Assembly: GCF_001611275.1 (NCBI RefSeq)
Contig: NZ_CP015080.1
Span: forward strand, 3,276,956-3,340,955
From: Desulfuromonas sp. DDH964
GTDB lineage: Bacteria > Desulfobacterota > Desulfuromonadia > Desulfuromonadales > DDH964
Reading direction: 5' to 3'
DNA: 64,000 nt
The number at the start of each line of letters is the position of its first letter. The first letter of the stretch is position 1. Both the position numbers and the translations under genes were made by a program. Below are positions 17,156 to 24,294 of the stretch, piece after piece. Under the pieces are notes generated by a model. That model searched no databases, was not told where the DNA came from, and saw nothing but the letters and a program-made list of their open reading frames with translations.

Positions 17156-17872
17156 TCATTCCCCTTCCGTTTTCCGCACAATCACCAGCGACAGGTAGTC
17201 GAGATCCTCCGCTCGTACTGCATCCAGATCGCGGATCACCGCCTCGCCGGGGAGGCCGACGCGCTTGATGTAGACGGCGCGCTCCTTGAGGCCGAGATCG
17301 GTGAGGAGTTCGCGGATGCGATCGAAGACCCGATGCACCTTCATCAGCACCACGGTGTCGAAGTGTTCGAGAGTTTCGGCGAGGCGCCCCTCTTCGTAGG
17401 TTGCCGGCAAGACCGCCAGGCGTTCGTCCGAGCGCCCCAGCGGCAGCCCGGCCAGGGCGGCGGCGGCATGGATCGAGGAGACGCCGGAGACGACCTCCAC
17501 CGGCAGGTCGGGAAAATCGGCGCGCAGCTCCTGCCAGAGGTAGAGGAAAGTGCTGTAGAGAAAGGGGTCGCCGAGGGTGACGAAAACCACCCTCTTTCCA
17601 GCGGCGACGAAGCCGGCCACCTCGACCGCGGCCTGGTGCCAGTAGACCTCGAGGCCGGCCTGGTTCCGCTGCATCGGGAAGACCTGGGTGACAAGCTGCT
17701 GGCGCTGCGGATCGACCAGCCCATCGACGATGGCGCGGGCGATAGAGCTGTCCGAGCGGTCGCCGACAGGGCAGACGACGACATCCGCTTCGCGGATCAG
17801 GCGGGCGCCTTTGAGGGTGATCAGCTCCGGGTCACCGGGTCCGATGCCGACGGCGATCAAACGTCCAGACAT
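17156..17872 (-). CDS. cbiL: Cobalt-precorrin-2 C20-methyltransferase CbiL
   Basis: This is a SAM-dependent tetrapyrrole methylase that adds the C20 methyl group at the start of the corrin branch. Motifs: AVGIGPGDPELITLKG, a long insertion with VCPVGDRSDSSIAR, VTLGDPFLYSTFLYLW and VVSGVSSIHAAAALAGLPL, the CobI/CbiL-type pattern. Length, 238 residues, is normal. The frame extends upstream to a TTG at 17884, but the ATG at 17872 gives the usual N-terminus. The stop codon is three bases from the mod start codon, marking the upstream junction of the restriction module. Upstream lies a gap with a hairpin. Confidence 0.93.
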   Translation of the reverse strand: MSGRLIAVGIGPGDPELITLKGARLIREADVVVCPVGDRSDSSIARAIVDGLVDPQRQQLVTQVFPMQRNQAGLEVYWHQAAVEVAGFVAAGKRVVFVTLGDPFLYSTFLYLWQELRADFPDLPVEVVSGVSSIHAAAALAGLPLGRSDERLAVLPATYEEGRLAETLEHFDTVVLMKVHRVFDRIRELLTDLGLKERAVYIKRVGLPGEAVIRDLDAVRAEDLDYLSLVIVRKTEGE

Positions 17873-17894
17873 ATTTAAATCCAAATCAGTTTTG

Positions 17895-17925
17895 GGTTTT
17901 GAGTTGCAACCTGGAACTCAAAACC
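17895..17925. repeat. Hairpin with 11-base arms between cbiET and cbiL
   Basis: GGTTTTGAGTT and its exact reverse complement AACTCAAAACC are separated by a 9-base loop. A further partial copy, ACTCAAAAC, follows at about 17930-17938. The 71-base gap between cbiET and cbiL is almost entirely made of this sequence. There is no strong T-tract, so a pure terminator role is unlikely; an interspersed repeat or an RNA-processing hairpin is more likely. Confidence 0.6.
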
Positions 17926-17943
17926 TGGCACTCAAAACGGCCG

Positions 17944-19155
17944 TTAGTCCTTTACGGCGGTGATGATGTAGACCGGGTTGTAGGCCTCGAACATCTTGTA
18001 GTCGGTCAAGGGGCGAGTGCGGGCGATGTTGATGGTCGTCACCTCGACCTGGTAGCCGGCGTTGTCGAAATATTCGTTGGCGGCGGTGAGGGTGTCGAGG
18101 GTCACAGCGTTGATGACAACCCGGCCCCCGGCGGGGAGGCGGCCGTCGACGGCATCGAGGATGGCGTAGAGATTCCCGCCCGAGCCGCCGACGAAGACCC
18201 GGTCGGGATCGGGCAGGGCTTCCAGGCAGGCCGGCGCGTCCCCCTCGACCAGGGTGACGTGGCGGGCGCTGAACTTGCGCAGGTTGGCCTTGATGAACTC
18301 CCGGCACTGGGGATTGCGCTCGACGGCAAAGATGCGGCCGTTGGGGAGGAGGTGGTCGGCTTCGATGCTGACCGAACCGGAGCCGGCGCCGACATCCCAG
18401 AGGGTCATGTCGTGGCGAAGCTTGAGCTTGGCCAGGGTCACTACCCGCACCTCTTCCTTGGTGATCAGCTTCTTGACGGTGGCAAACTCTTCGTCGGGGA
18501 TGCCGAGGGTCGGCACGTACTCTTCGCCGCCAGCCTCGTATTCCTTGATCAGGATCAGGACATTGAGGGGGGCGGCCTTGATCTGCAGCAGACCCTTGAC
18601 GTCGGTGGCGGTAATCTGCTCTTCGGCGGTGCCGAGGTTCTCGCAGAGCCAGGCGGCGTAGCCGTCGCGGCCGCGCTCGATCAGCTCGGCGGCGATGGCT
18701 GCCGGGGTGTTGAGCTGGTCGGTGAGGACCGCCGCCTTGTCGTTGGCAACGATGCGGTCGACCGCCCCTTGCAGCCCCCGGCCGTGGGCGGAGATGAAGA
18801 CGGCGTCATCCCAGGGCTCCTTGATCTTGGCAAAGGCATACTGCACCGAGCTGACATTGGGGACGAATTCCAGCTCGTCGGCACTCAGGTTGCGCAGCAG
18901 GTGGCGGCCGATACCGAAGAAGAGCGGATCGCCGGAGGCGAGGACCACGGTGCGCCGGGAGGACCCCTTCAGCCGTTCGGAAAGACCGGTCAGATCGCTG
19001 CCGATCGCCACCTTCTCGCCGGAGAATTCGGGGAAAAGGGCGAGCTGGCGTTCCCCGCCGCAGAGGAGTTCGGCCTGCTCGACCAGCTCCATGGCGCGGC
19101 GGCTGAACCCCTCCTGCCCCTCGACTCCGGCTCCGATGACGTAAATCCGCTTCAT
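17944..19155 (-). CDS. cbiET: CbiE-CbiT fusion: cobalt-precorrin-7 C5-methyltransferase / C15-methylase-decarboxylase
   Basis: The roughly 403-residue protein corresponds to CobL: residues about 1-200 are the CbiE methylase (YVIGAGVEGQEGFSRRA, VLASGDPLFFGIGRHLL), and residues about 210-403 are CbiT, a class I methyltransferase with WDVGAGSGSVSIEA and FVGGSGGNLYAI. Together they methylate C5 and C15 and remove the ring C acetate carboxyl. The ATG at 19155 overlaps the cbiD stop by 4 bases; a longer reading has no homologous N-terminus. A fused CbiET is common in this kind of genome. The nearest missing partner is CbiJ. Confidence 0.95.
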   Translation of the reverse strand: MKRIYVIGAGVEGQEGFSRRAMELVEQAELLCGGERQLALFPEFSGEKVAIGSDLTGLSERLKGSSRRTVVLASGDPLFFGIGRHLLRNLSADELEFVPNVSSVQYAFAKIKEPWDDAVFISAHGRGLQGAVDRIVANDKAAVLTDQLNTPAAIAAELIERGRDGYAAWLCENLGTAEEQITATDVKGLLQIKAAPLNVLILIKEYEAGGEEYVPTLGIPDEEFATVKKLITKEEVRVVTLAKLKLRHDMTLWDVGAGSGSVSIEADHLLPNGRIFAVERNPQCREFIKANLRKFSARHVTLVEGDAPACLEALPDPDRVFVGGSGGNLYAILDAVDGRLPAGGRVVINAVTLDTLTAANEYFDNAGYQVEVTTINIARTRPLTDYKMFEAYNPVYIITAVKD

Positions 19156-20264
19156 GGTCTCTTCTCCTCCGTGACAGCAATTGGCAGCTGGCCAAAAGAA
19201 CGGGGTCGACCGCCGGCATAGTCGGCCAACAGCACCCCGACCGTCACCCCGGCTCCCCACCGGCGCAGTTGTTCAAGCGCATGGGTGGCAACCGTGGCGA
19301 TCAGGGGGTGGTCCCGACCCAGCCCGAGATAGATTTCCCGGGCGGTGTTGGCACACTCTAGCCCGGCGGCAACGGCATCGTCAAGGCCGCTCTGCCGGGC
19401 CCAGCGGGCCAGTTGCGCGAGGTCGAGGCGCGAGGCGCTGACGTGAGTCTGGGGATGGCCGCAGGCAATCTTCAGCAGCTTGGCGAACTGCACCGCGAGG
19501 ATTACTCCGGGCACCCCCTTGCGGTGGCAGGCCTGCAAGGCGAAACCGACGTGATCCCCCATCATCACGAAGGCTTCCTCGGGGAAACCGTCGTGATCCT
19601 GCAGCAGGGCCTGCGCCGCCGCTTCGCTGCTGCGCCCGGTGCTCAAGACCACACTCTCGCAGCCGGCGGCGCGGGCGACGTCAAGGGCGACATCGAGGGT
19701 GTCGGTCCAGGCCTGGTGCGAGATCGGCCGCACCACGCCGCTGGTACCGAGGATCGAGAGGCCACCGAGAATGCCGAGCCGGGCATTGAGCGTGCGCCTG
19801 GCCCGCTCGACGCCGTCGGGAATAGTGAGGGTCACCTCCACCCCCTGCGGAGGGGGGAAGACGCTGCGCACCGCCGCCAGGATCATCTGCCGCGGCACCG
19901 GATTGATCGCCCATTCGCCGACCGCCACCGCCAGGCCCGGCTTGGTGACCCGGCCGATGCCGGGCCCGCCGCGCAGCACCACTCCGTCCTCGCCGGCGGC
20001 CGCCGGGAGCAGGCGCACCTCGGCATGTACCTCAACCCCGTGGGTGACGTCCGGGTCGTCGCCGGCATCCTTGACGACGAAGCAGCAGGCCTCGCCGTCG
20101 AGCAACTGCTGGCCGTGGAGAGCGAAGGGCGCGGCGAATCCGGCTGGCAGGTCGATCACGACGCGCGGCACCGCTTCACGGTCGCGCAGCAGCAGCGCCG
20201 CGCCCTTGGCCGCGGCGGCGGCGCAGGCGCCGGTGGTGAAGCCGCTGCGCAGGGGTCGAGCCAT
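19152..20264 (-). CDS. cbiD: Cobalt-precorrin-5B C1-methyltransferase CbiD
   Basis: CbiD methylates C1 during the anaerobic route. The 370-residue protein starts with the hallmark RSGFTTGACAAAAAKGAA, followed by DAGDDPDVTHGVEVHAEV, GGPGIGRVTKPGLAV, GISGGLSI-like GILGGLSILGTSGVVRP, and STGRSSEAAAQALL. These match CbiD over its full length. It lies one base from the cbiO stop and overlaps cbiET by 4 bases, so it links the cobalt importer genes to the ring enzymes within one transcript. Confidence 0.96.
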   Translation of the reverse strand: MARPLRSGFTTGACAAAAAKGAALLLRDREAVPRVVIDLPAGFAAPFALHGQQLLDGEACCFVVKDAGDDPDVTHGVEVHAEVRLLPAAAGEDGVVLRGGPGIGRVTKPGLAVAVGEWAINPVPRQMILAAVRSVFPPPQGVEVTLTIPDGVERARRTLNARLGILGGLSILGTSGVVRPISHQAWTDTLDVALDVARAAGCESVVLSTGRSSEAAAQALLQDHDGFPEEAFVMMGDHVGFALQACHRKGVPGVILAVQFAKLLKIACGHPQTHVSASRLDLAQLARWARQSGLDDAVAAGLECANTAREIYLGLGRDHPLIATVATHALEQLRRWGAGVTVGVLLADYAGGRPRSFGQLPIAVTEEKRP

Positions 20265-20265
20265 C

Positions 20266-21114
20266 TCAGACCCGCTCGATCATGTCCTGCACCGAGAGCA
20301 GGCGCAGGATCTCGCGACGGGCCTCGCCGACGGTGAGGGGGATATGGTGCAGCTTGACGTGATCCCGGGTCTTGAGGATGTTCATCAGCTCCGCCACCAG
20401 CGGCAGGTTGAGCTTGGCCCGTTCCAGCGCCTTCGGATCGCCGAAGACCTCTTCCGGCGAGCCGTAACGGAGGAGTTGCCCCTTGCTGAGGATCGCGATC
20501 CGGCTCATGAAGAGGGGGACCAGGTCGACGACATGGGTCGCCATGATCATGGTGATCCCCTGCTTCTTGTTGAGGTCCTCGAGCAGGTGCATCAGCGAGT
20601 GAACCCCCATCGGGTCGAGACCGGCGGTCGGCTCGTCGAGGATGATCACCTGCGGCTGCATCGCCAGGATGCCGGCGACGCAGACCCGTTTCTTCTGGCC
20701 GTGGGAGAGGGCATGGATCGACTTGCGTGCGAAGTCCTGCATGTGGACCTGGTGCAGGGCGCTGTGAACCCGCTCCTTGATCTGCTCCGGCGGCAGTCCC
20801 ATGTTGGTCGGGCCGAAGGCGACATCCTCCTCCACCGTGGCGGCGAAGAGCTGGTCGTTGGGATCCTGGAAGACGATGCCGATGCGGCTGAAGACCTCGC
20901 GGTCCTCGACGCTCTCGATCGGCTTGCCGTCGAGGAGGACCCGCCCGAGGGTCGGTCGCAGCAGCCCGTTGAGGTGCTTGATCAGGGTCGTCTTGCCGCT
21001 GCCGTTGCTGCCGAGCATGGCGAGGAACTCCCCCTTGGCGATCTCCAGGTCGATGCCGTTCAGGGCCGGGGTGCCGTCTTCGTAGGTGTAGTGGAGATTT
21101 TCGATCTTCAGCAT
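20266..21114 (-). CDS. cbiO: Cobalt ECF importer ATPase CbiO
   Basis: This 282-residue ABC ATPase energises the CbiMNQO cobalt importer on the cytoplasmic face. Walker A is GSNGSGKTTLIKHLNG, the Q-loop is FQDPNDQLFAATVEEDVAFGP, the signature is LSHGQKKRVCVAGIL and Walker B is VIILDEPTAGLDPMG, followed by the H-loop ATHVVDL. The FQDPNDQ(L/I)F form is typical of ECF A-components. A GAGGA ribosome site precedes the ATG. A 71-base AT-rich hairpin gap separates it from cbiQ upstream. Confidence 0.95.
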   Translation of the reverse strand: MLKIENLHYTYEDGTPALNGIDLEIAKGEFLAMLGSNGSGKTTLIKHLNGLLRPTLGRVLLDGKPIESVEDREVFSRIGIVFQDPNDQLFAATVEEDVAFGPTNMGLPPEQIKERVHSALHQVHMQDFARKSIHALSHGQKKRVCVAGILAMQPQVIILDEPTAGLDPMGVHSLMHLLEDLNKKQGITMIMATHVVDLVPLFMSRIAILSKGQLLRYGSPEEVFGDPKALERAKLNLPLVAELMNILKTRDHVKLHHIPLTVGEARREILRLLSVQDMIERV

Positions 21115-21123
21115 GGGATCCTC

Positions 21124-21181
21124 AATTTTGAATTTTGAATTCTAAATGTTGAATTTAATTCAAAATTCAAAATTCAAAATT
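21124..21181. repeat. AT-rich heptad repeat hairpin between cbiQ and cbiO
   Basis: An 18-base arm (21124-21141) made of AATTTTG heptads meets its exact reverse complement at 21157-21174; a third heptad allows a second register to 21181. The loop is about 15 bases. A run of T (plus strand) follows on the cbiQ side. The sequence is very AT-rich inside an otherwise GC-rich operon. It contains no gene. It may work as an RNA-processing or translation-tuning hairpin, or be a simple interspersed repeat. Confidence 0.65.
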
Positions 21182-21185
21182 TTTT

Positions 21186-21956
21186 TCACCGCACCGCGTA
21201 GAGCCCCGCCAACAGCACCAGGCCGGCCGTCAATAACAGCCAGTCACGGGATTGCAGCGGCCCGGGGGGATAGCCGGTCAGCGCGCCGCTGTAGCCGCGG
21301 CAGCGCATGGCGGCAAAGGAGCGCTCGGCGCGGTCATAGGTACGCAGCACCAGCATGCCGCCAAGGGTACCCGAGGAGCGCAACCCGGTGCGGAAATCGA
21401 CGAAACCGAGGCGGGCCCGCTGGGCGCCGCGAATCCGCTCCCCCTCTTCGAGAAGGAGGAAGATGTAACGATACATGATCAACGCCAGCTCGACCAGCAC
21501 CGGCGGACAGCGGAAGAAGCGGGCGGCCCGCATCAGCTCCGGCAGCGGCGTGGTCAGGGAGAAGAAGAGGAGCACCCCCATGCCGCCGAGAATCCGCGCC
21601 GCCAGTTCCAGCCCGCGCAGCAGGGCGCCGCTGGTGATCGTCAGCGACCAGGCGAAGAAGGGGAGTCGCACCAATATCTCGCCGCTCTCGACCCAGAAAA
21701 ACTGGGTGATCATCGCCACCAGGGCGAGGGTCGCCGGCACCATCATGCGCCGCAAAAAGAGCGCCGGACGCACCCCGGCAAGGAGGACCAGCAGAAAAGC
21801 CGTGATGGCCAGGGCGGCCGGGGTGCGCAGGCCGCCGGCGGTCAGGTTGACGCCGAGGGCCGCCACCAGCAGGATCAGCTTGACGCGGCCGTCGAGGGCG
21901 ACCAATAAACGCCGGTCCTCCCCCTGGGCATCGATGAAGTGATGATGGCCGCCCAT
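21186..21956 (-). CDS. cbiQ: Cobalt ECF importer transmembrane protein CbiQ
   Basis: CbiQ is the T-component of the cobalt importer, coupling CbiO to CbiM. The 256-residue protein has a His-rich start (MGGHHHFID), five to six membrane segments and cytoplasmic coupling helices with Ala-Arg-Gly type motifs (RRMMVP region, SFAAMRCRGYSG). ALDGRVKLILLVA and RYIFLLLEEGERI match the family. Its ATG abuts the cbiN stop codon without a gap, consistent with translation coupling. Confidence 0.9.
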   Translation of the reverse strand: MGGHHHFIDAQGEDRRLLVALDGRVKLILLVAALGVNLTAGGLRTPAALAITAFLLVLLAGVRPALFLRRMMVPATLALVAMITQFFWVESGEILVRLPFFAWSLTITSGALLRGLELAARILGGMGVLLFFSLTTPLPELMRAARFFRCPPVLVELALIMYRYIFLLLEEGERIRGAQRARLGFVDFRTGLRSSGTLGGMLVLRTYDRAERSFAAMRCRGYSGALTGYPPGPLQSRDWLLLTAGLVLLAGLYAVR

Positions 21957-22244
21957 TCAGTCGTCCGCGTCCCGCTCTTTCCTGCCGGCGACAAACACCT
22001 TGTGCCAGTAGAAGCCGATGATGAAGCCGCCCACCGCGCCGGCCAGGGCAAAGAGGAAGAGGAGCAGGTCCCCCTGGTCGGTGTTGATATAAGGGTCGCG
22101 CGCCTCGCGGCCGAGTTCCTTGGCGTATTTTTCGACCACCGCCTCGTCGACCCCCGGCCATTTCGGCTTCGTCTCTTCGGCCCCGAGGGGAGCCGTCAGC
22201 AGAAGCGTCATTGCCAGGACCAGCCCGGTCAGCAACCGTTTCAT
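21957..22244 (-). CDS. cbiN: CbiN-like cobalt importer accessory protein
   Basis: A 95-residue protein with an N-terminal signal-anchor (LLTGLVLAMTLLLTAPLGA), a short extracytoplasmic segment rich in charged residues, and a C-terminal membrane helix (LLLFLFALAGAVGGFIIGFYW) ending in a basic tail. This two-helix layout, the size and the position between cbiM and cbiQ identify it as CbiN, which assists cobalt loading of CbiM. Sequence similarity of CbiN proteins is low, so the call relies partly on context. It overlaps cbiM by 4 bases. Confidence 0.75.
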   Translation of the reverse strand: MKRLLTGLVLAMTLLLTAPLGAEETKPKWPGVDEAVVEKYAKELGREARDPYINTDQGDLLLFLFALAGAVGGFIIGFYWHKVFVAGRKERDADD

Positions 22245-22972
22245 TTCGGCACCTCCCCGAAGACCTTGAGCTTGCGCAGAATATCAGGCCGGTGTTTCTG
22301 GACGTAGACGATAATGCCGCCGGTCACCACCCCTTCGAGGATCGAAAGCGGGATCTGGGTCGGCATGAAGGCGAGGTAGATCTGGCCGAGAACCGCGAGG
22401 AAGGGGTGATCCCCGTGCAGGGCGATCGCCATCTCGAAGGAGGTCGAGAGGTAGGTCAGCAGGTCGGCAGCGACCCCGGCGAAGAAGCCGCACCAGAAGA
22501 GATTGAGCCGCAGCAGCCGCCCGAGGCGGAAGGCACCGTAGCCGGCGAAGGAGCCGACCACCCCCATCGACATGGTGTTGCCGCCGAGGGTGGTCAGGCC
22601 GCCGTGGGCGAGAAAGAGCGCCTGCAGCAGCAGCGAGATGAAGGCAACAACGACGCTGGCGAAGGGACCGAGAAAGATGGCGCTCATGCCGGTCCCGGCG
22701 GGATGCGCGGTGCTGCCGGCGACCGGCACCGGGATCGGGAAGCAGGAGAAGACAAAGACCGCGGCGCCGAAGATGCCGAGCAACGGGATGTAGGAGGGAT
22801 CGAGCGCCTTGCGCCTGCTGACCTGGCGCACTCCCCAGGCGACGAAAGGCGCCGCGGTAGCGAACCAGAAGACGCACCAGGCGGGGGGGAGGATCCCCTC
22901 GGAGATATGCATGGCAAAGGCGCGCGCCGGGAGCGCCAGCAGCAGGATGGCGAAACACAGGAAGCGAAGCAT
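22241..22972 (-). CDS. cbiM: Cobalt-binding ECF component CbiM
   Basis: CbiM is the substrate-binding membrane subunit of the cobalt importer. The 243-residue precursor has a signal-like leader (LCFAILLLALPARAFA) followed by MHISEGILPPAWC; cleavage would expose Met-His, whose N-terminal amine and His side chains bind Co2+. Further marks are AGSTAHPAGTGMSAIFLGP and GGLTTLGGNTMSMGVVG, both highly typical. It has about seven membrane helices. The ribosome site GAGGAG lies in the end of cbiC. Confidence 0.95.
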   Translation of the reverse strand: MLRFLCFAILLLALPARAFAMHISEGILPPAWCVFWFATAAPFVAWGVRQVSRRKALDPSYIPLLGIFGAAVFVFSCFPIPVPVAGSTAHPAGTGMSAIFLGPFASVVVAFISLLLQALFLAHGGLTTLGGNTMSMGVVGSFAGYGAFRLGRLLRLNLFWCGFFAGVAADLLTYLSTSFEMAIALHGDHPFLAVLGQIYLAFMPTQIPLSILEGVVTGGIIVYVQKHRPDILRKLKVFGEVPK

Positions 22973-22973
22973 T

Positions 22974-23612
22974 TCAGCTCTCCTCGGCGAGCAGGGTCAG
23001 CGCATTGAGAATGGCGGCGGCGATCGCCGACCCCCCCTTGCGGCCGCGACAGGTGATAAACGGCAGGTTGGAAGCGAGCAGCGCCTCCTTCGATTCGGCG
23101 GCGCCGACGAAACCGACCGGGACCCCGACCACCAGCGCCGGTGCCACCGCCCCGGCGGCGGCGAGCCGCAGCAGTTCGAAGAGGGCGGTCGGCGCGTTAC
23201 CGATCAGGTAGATGGCGCAGCCGGCCGCAACCCCCTTGCGCAGTGCCAGGATGGAGCGGGTAATTCCGGCCGCGCGCGCCTGCGCGGCAACCTCCGGGTC
23301 GGCGACATGGCAGGCGATGGAAGAGCCGAAACGGGCGAGCCGCGGTTTGTTGACACCGGCCAGAACCATGTTGGTGTCACAGCAGATGCCGGCGCCGGAG
23401 CGCAACGCTTCCAGACCGGCGGCGACGGCGCCTGGGGCAAAGAAGGTGCTGGTAGCGAACTCGAAGTCGGCGGTGGTGTGGATGATGCGCCGCACCACCG
23501 GCCATTGCTGGCGGTCGTAGCCATGGGGGCCGACTTCGTCGTCGATGATGTCGAAACTGTGTGCCTCGATGGCGGCGGGGTCGACGATCACCCCGGGGGA
23601 GAGCCTGTTCAT
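22974..23612 (-). CDS. cbiC: Cobalt-precorrin-8 methylmutase CbiC
   Basis: CbiC moves the C11 methyl group to C12, giving cobyrinic acid. The roughly 212-residue protein has the catalytic His in VRRIIHTTADFEFA, followed by GAGICCDTNMVLAGVNK, AIYLIGNAPTALFELL, VGVPVGFVGAAESKE and the end ITCRGRKGGSAIAAAILNAL, a full match. I chose the ATG at 23612, preceded by TGAGGAA; the upstream in-frame TTG at 23630 is inside cbiX. It sits 7 bases after the cbiX stop. Confidence 0.95.
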   Translation of the reverse strand: MNRLSPGVIVDPAAIEAHSFDIIDDEVGPHGYDRQQWPVVRRIIHTTADFEFATSTFFAPGAVAAGLEALRSGAGICCDTNMVLAGVNKPRLARFGSSIACHVADPEVAAQARAAGITRSILALRKGVAAGCAIYLIGNAPTALFELLRLAAAGAVAPALVVGVPVGFVGAAESKEALLASNLPFITCRGRKGGSAIAAAILNALTLLAEES

Positions 23613-23619
23613 GAGTTCC

Positions 23620-24015
23620 TCAGGAGCCAACCGGCAGCCAGCCGGCTTCCTCCAGTGATTCGGCGACCCGCTCGCAGACGATTTCCGCGAGCTTGGGATG
23701 GACGCCGAGGGGCTTGCCGAGGGTCATCTCCAGGCCCGGGTAGCGGGCCGCTGCAGCGGCCATCTCCGCCGGCAGATCCTCAAGCACGTGGGCCCCGGCG
23801 AAGAGGAAATAAGGGTAGAGGAGGATGCGCCCGGCGCCCTGGGCCACGCAGCGGTCGATGCCGGCCTGGATGTTCGGAGCGTGCATCTCGCGGAAGGAGA
23901 CCTCGACGATCTCGAATCCCGAGTTTTCGCGGACCATGGCGGCGATGGCATGGAGCGCGTCGTTGGCATCGGCGACCCGCGAACCATGGCCCATCAGCAG
24001 AATAGCAGTCTTCAT
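23620..24015 (-). CDS. cbiX: Sirohydrochlorin cobaltochelatase, short form CbiX
   Basis: CbiX inserts cobalt into sirohydrochlorin and so commits it to cobalamin. The roughly 131-residue protein is the short form (CbiX-S), with one chelatase domain that works as a homodimer. Visible are ILLMGHGSRVADAN with the metal-binding His, EVSFREMHAPNIQAGI and LLYPYFLFAGAHVLEDLP with the second His. The ATG at 24015 is preceded by GGGAGA; the longer reading from 24036 adds a non-homologous start. It follows a 279-base gap after the bzaF-like gene, rich in inverted repeats. Confidence 0.93.
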   Translation of the reverse strand: MKTAILLMGHGSRVADANDALHAIAAMVRENSGFEIVEVSFREMHAPNIQAGIDRCVAQGAGRILLYPYFLFAGAHVLEDLPAEMAAAAARYPGLEMTLGKPLGVHPKLAEIVCERVAESLEEAGWLPVGS

Positions 24016-24069
24016 TATACAATCTCCCGGCAACAAAATGAGCCTCTGGCAACAGCGACCGGAGGCTCG

Positions 24070-24099
24070 GGCAAACGAGGTCCTCCGACCTCGTTTGCC
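24070..24099. repeat. Hairpin with 12-base perfect arms between bzaF-like gene and cbiX
   Basis: GGCAAACGAGGT pairs exactly with ACCTCGTTTGCC around a 6-base loop. It sits in the 279-base gap (24016-24294) that has no gene. There is no T-tract in either direction, so it is not a good intrinsic terminator. Confidence 0.6.
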
Positions 24100-24157
24100 A
24101 TCGGCGGTCGAAACACTCTTATCTATGGAAGCGGCCCTTTTGTCCCAGCTCCGCGTC

Positions 24158-24216
24158 AGGTTTCCTGGGCCTTGTGCGGCGTAGCTGCCGCTACGCCTCC
24201 GCGTCCCAGTAAACCT
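24158..24216. repeat. Nested inverted repeat (cruciform-like) between bzaF-like gene and cbiX
   Basis: An outer stem (24158-24169 with 24205-24216, one mismatch) encloses an inner perfect 8-base stem, GGCGTAGC with GCTACGCC, closed by the tetraloop TGCC (24186-24189). The organised two-level stem is well above chance. It could fold in RNA on the cobalamin transcript, or be an interspersed palindromic repeat. No coding potential was seen. Confidence 0.6.
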
Positions 24217-24294
24217 TCCTTGATCTGAAACATAATTGCTCCCTTCTGGAAACTTTCTACGCTCTCATTTTCGTTTACCCCGGTGTGAATTGCC

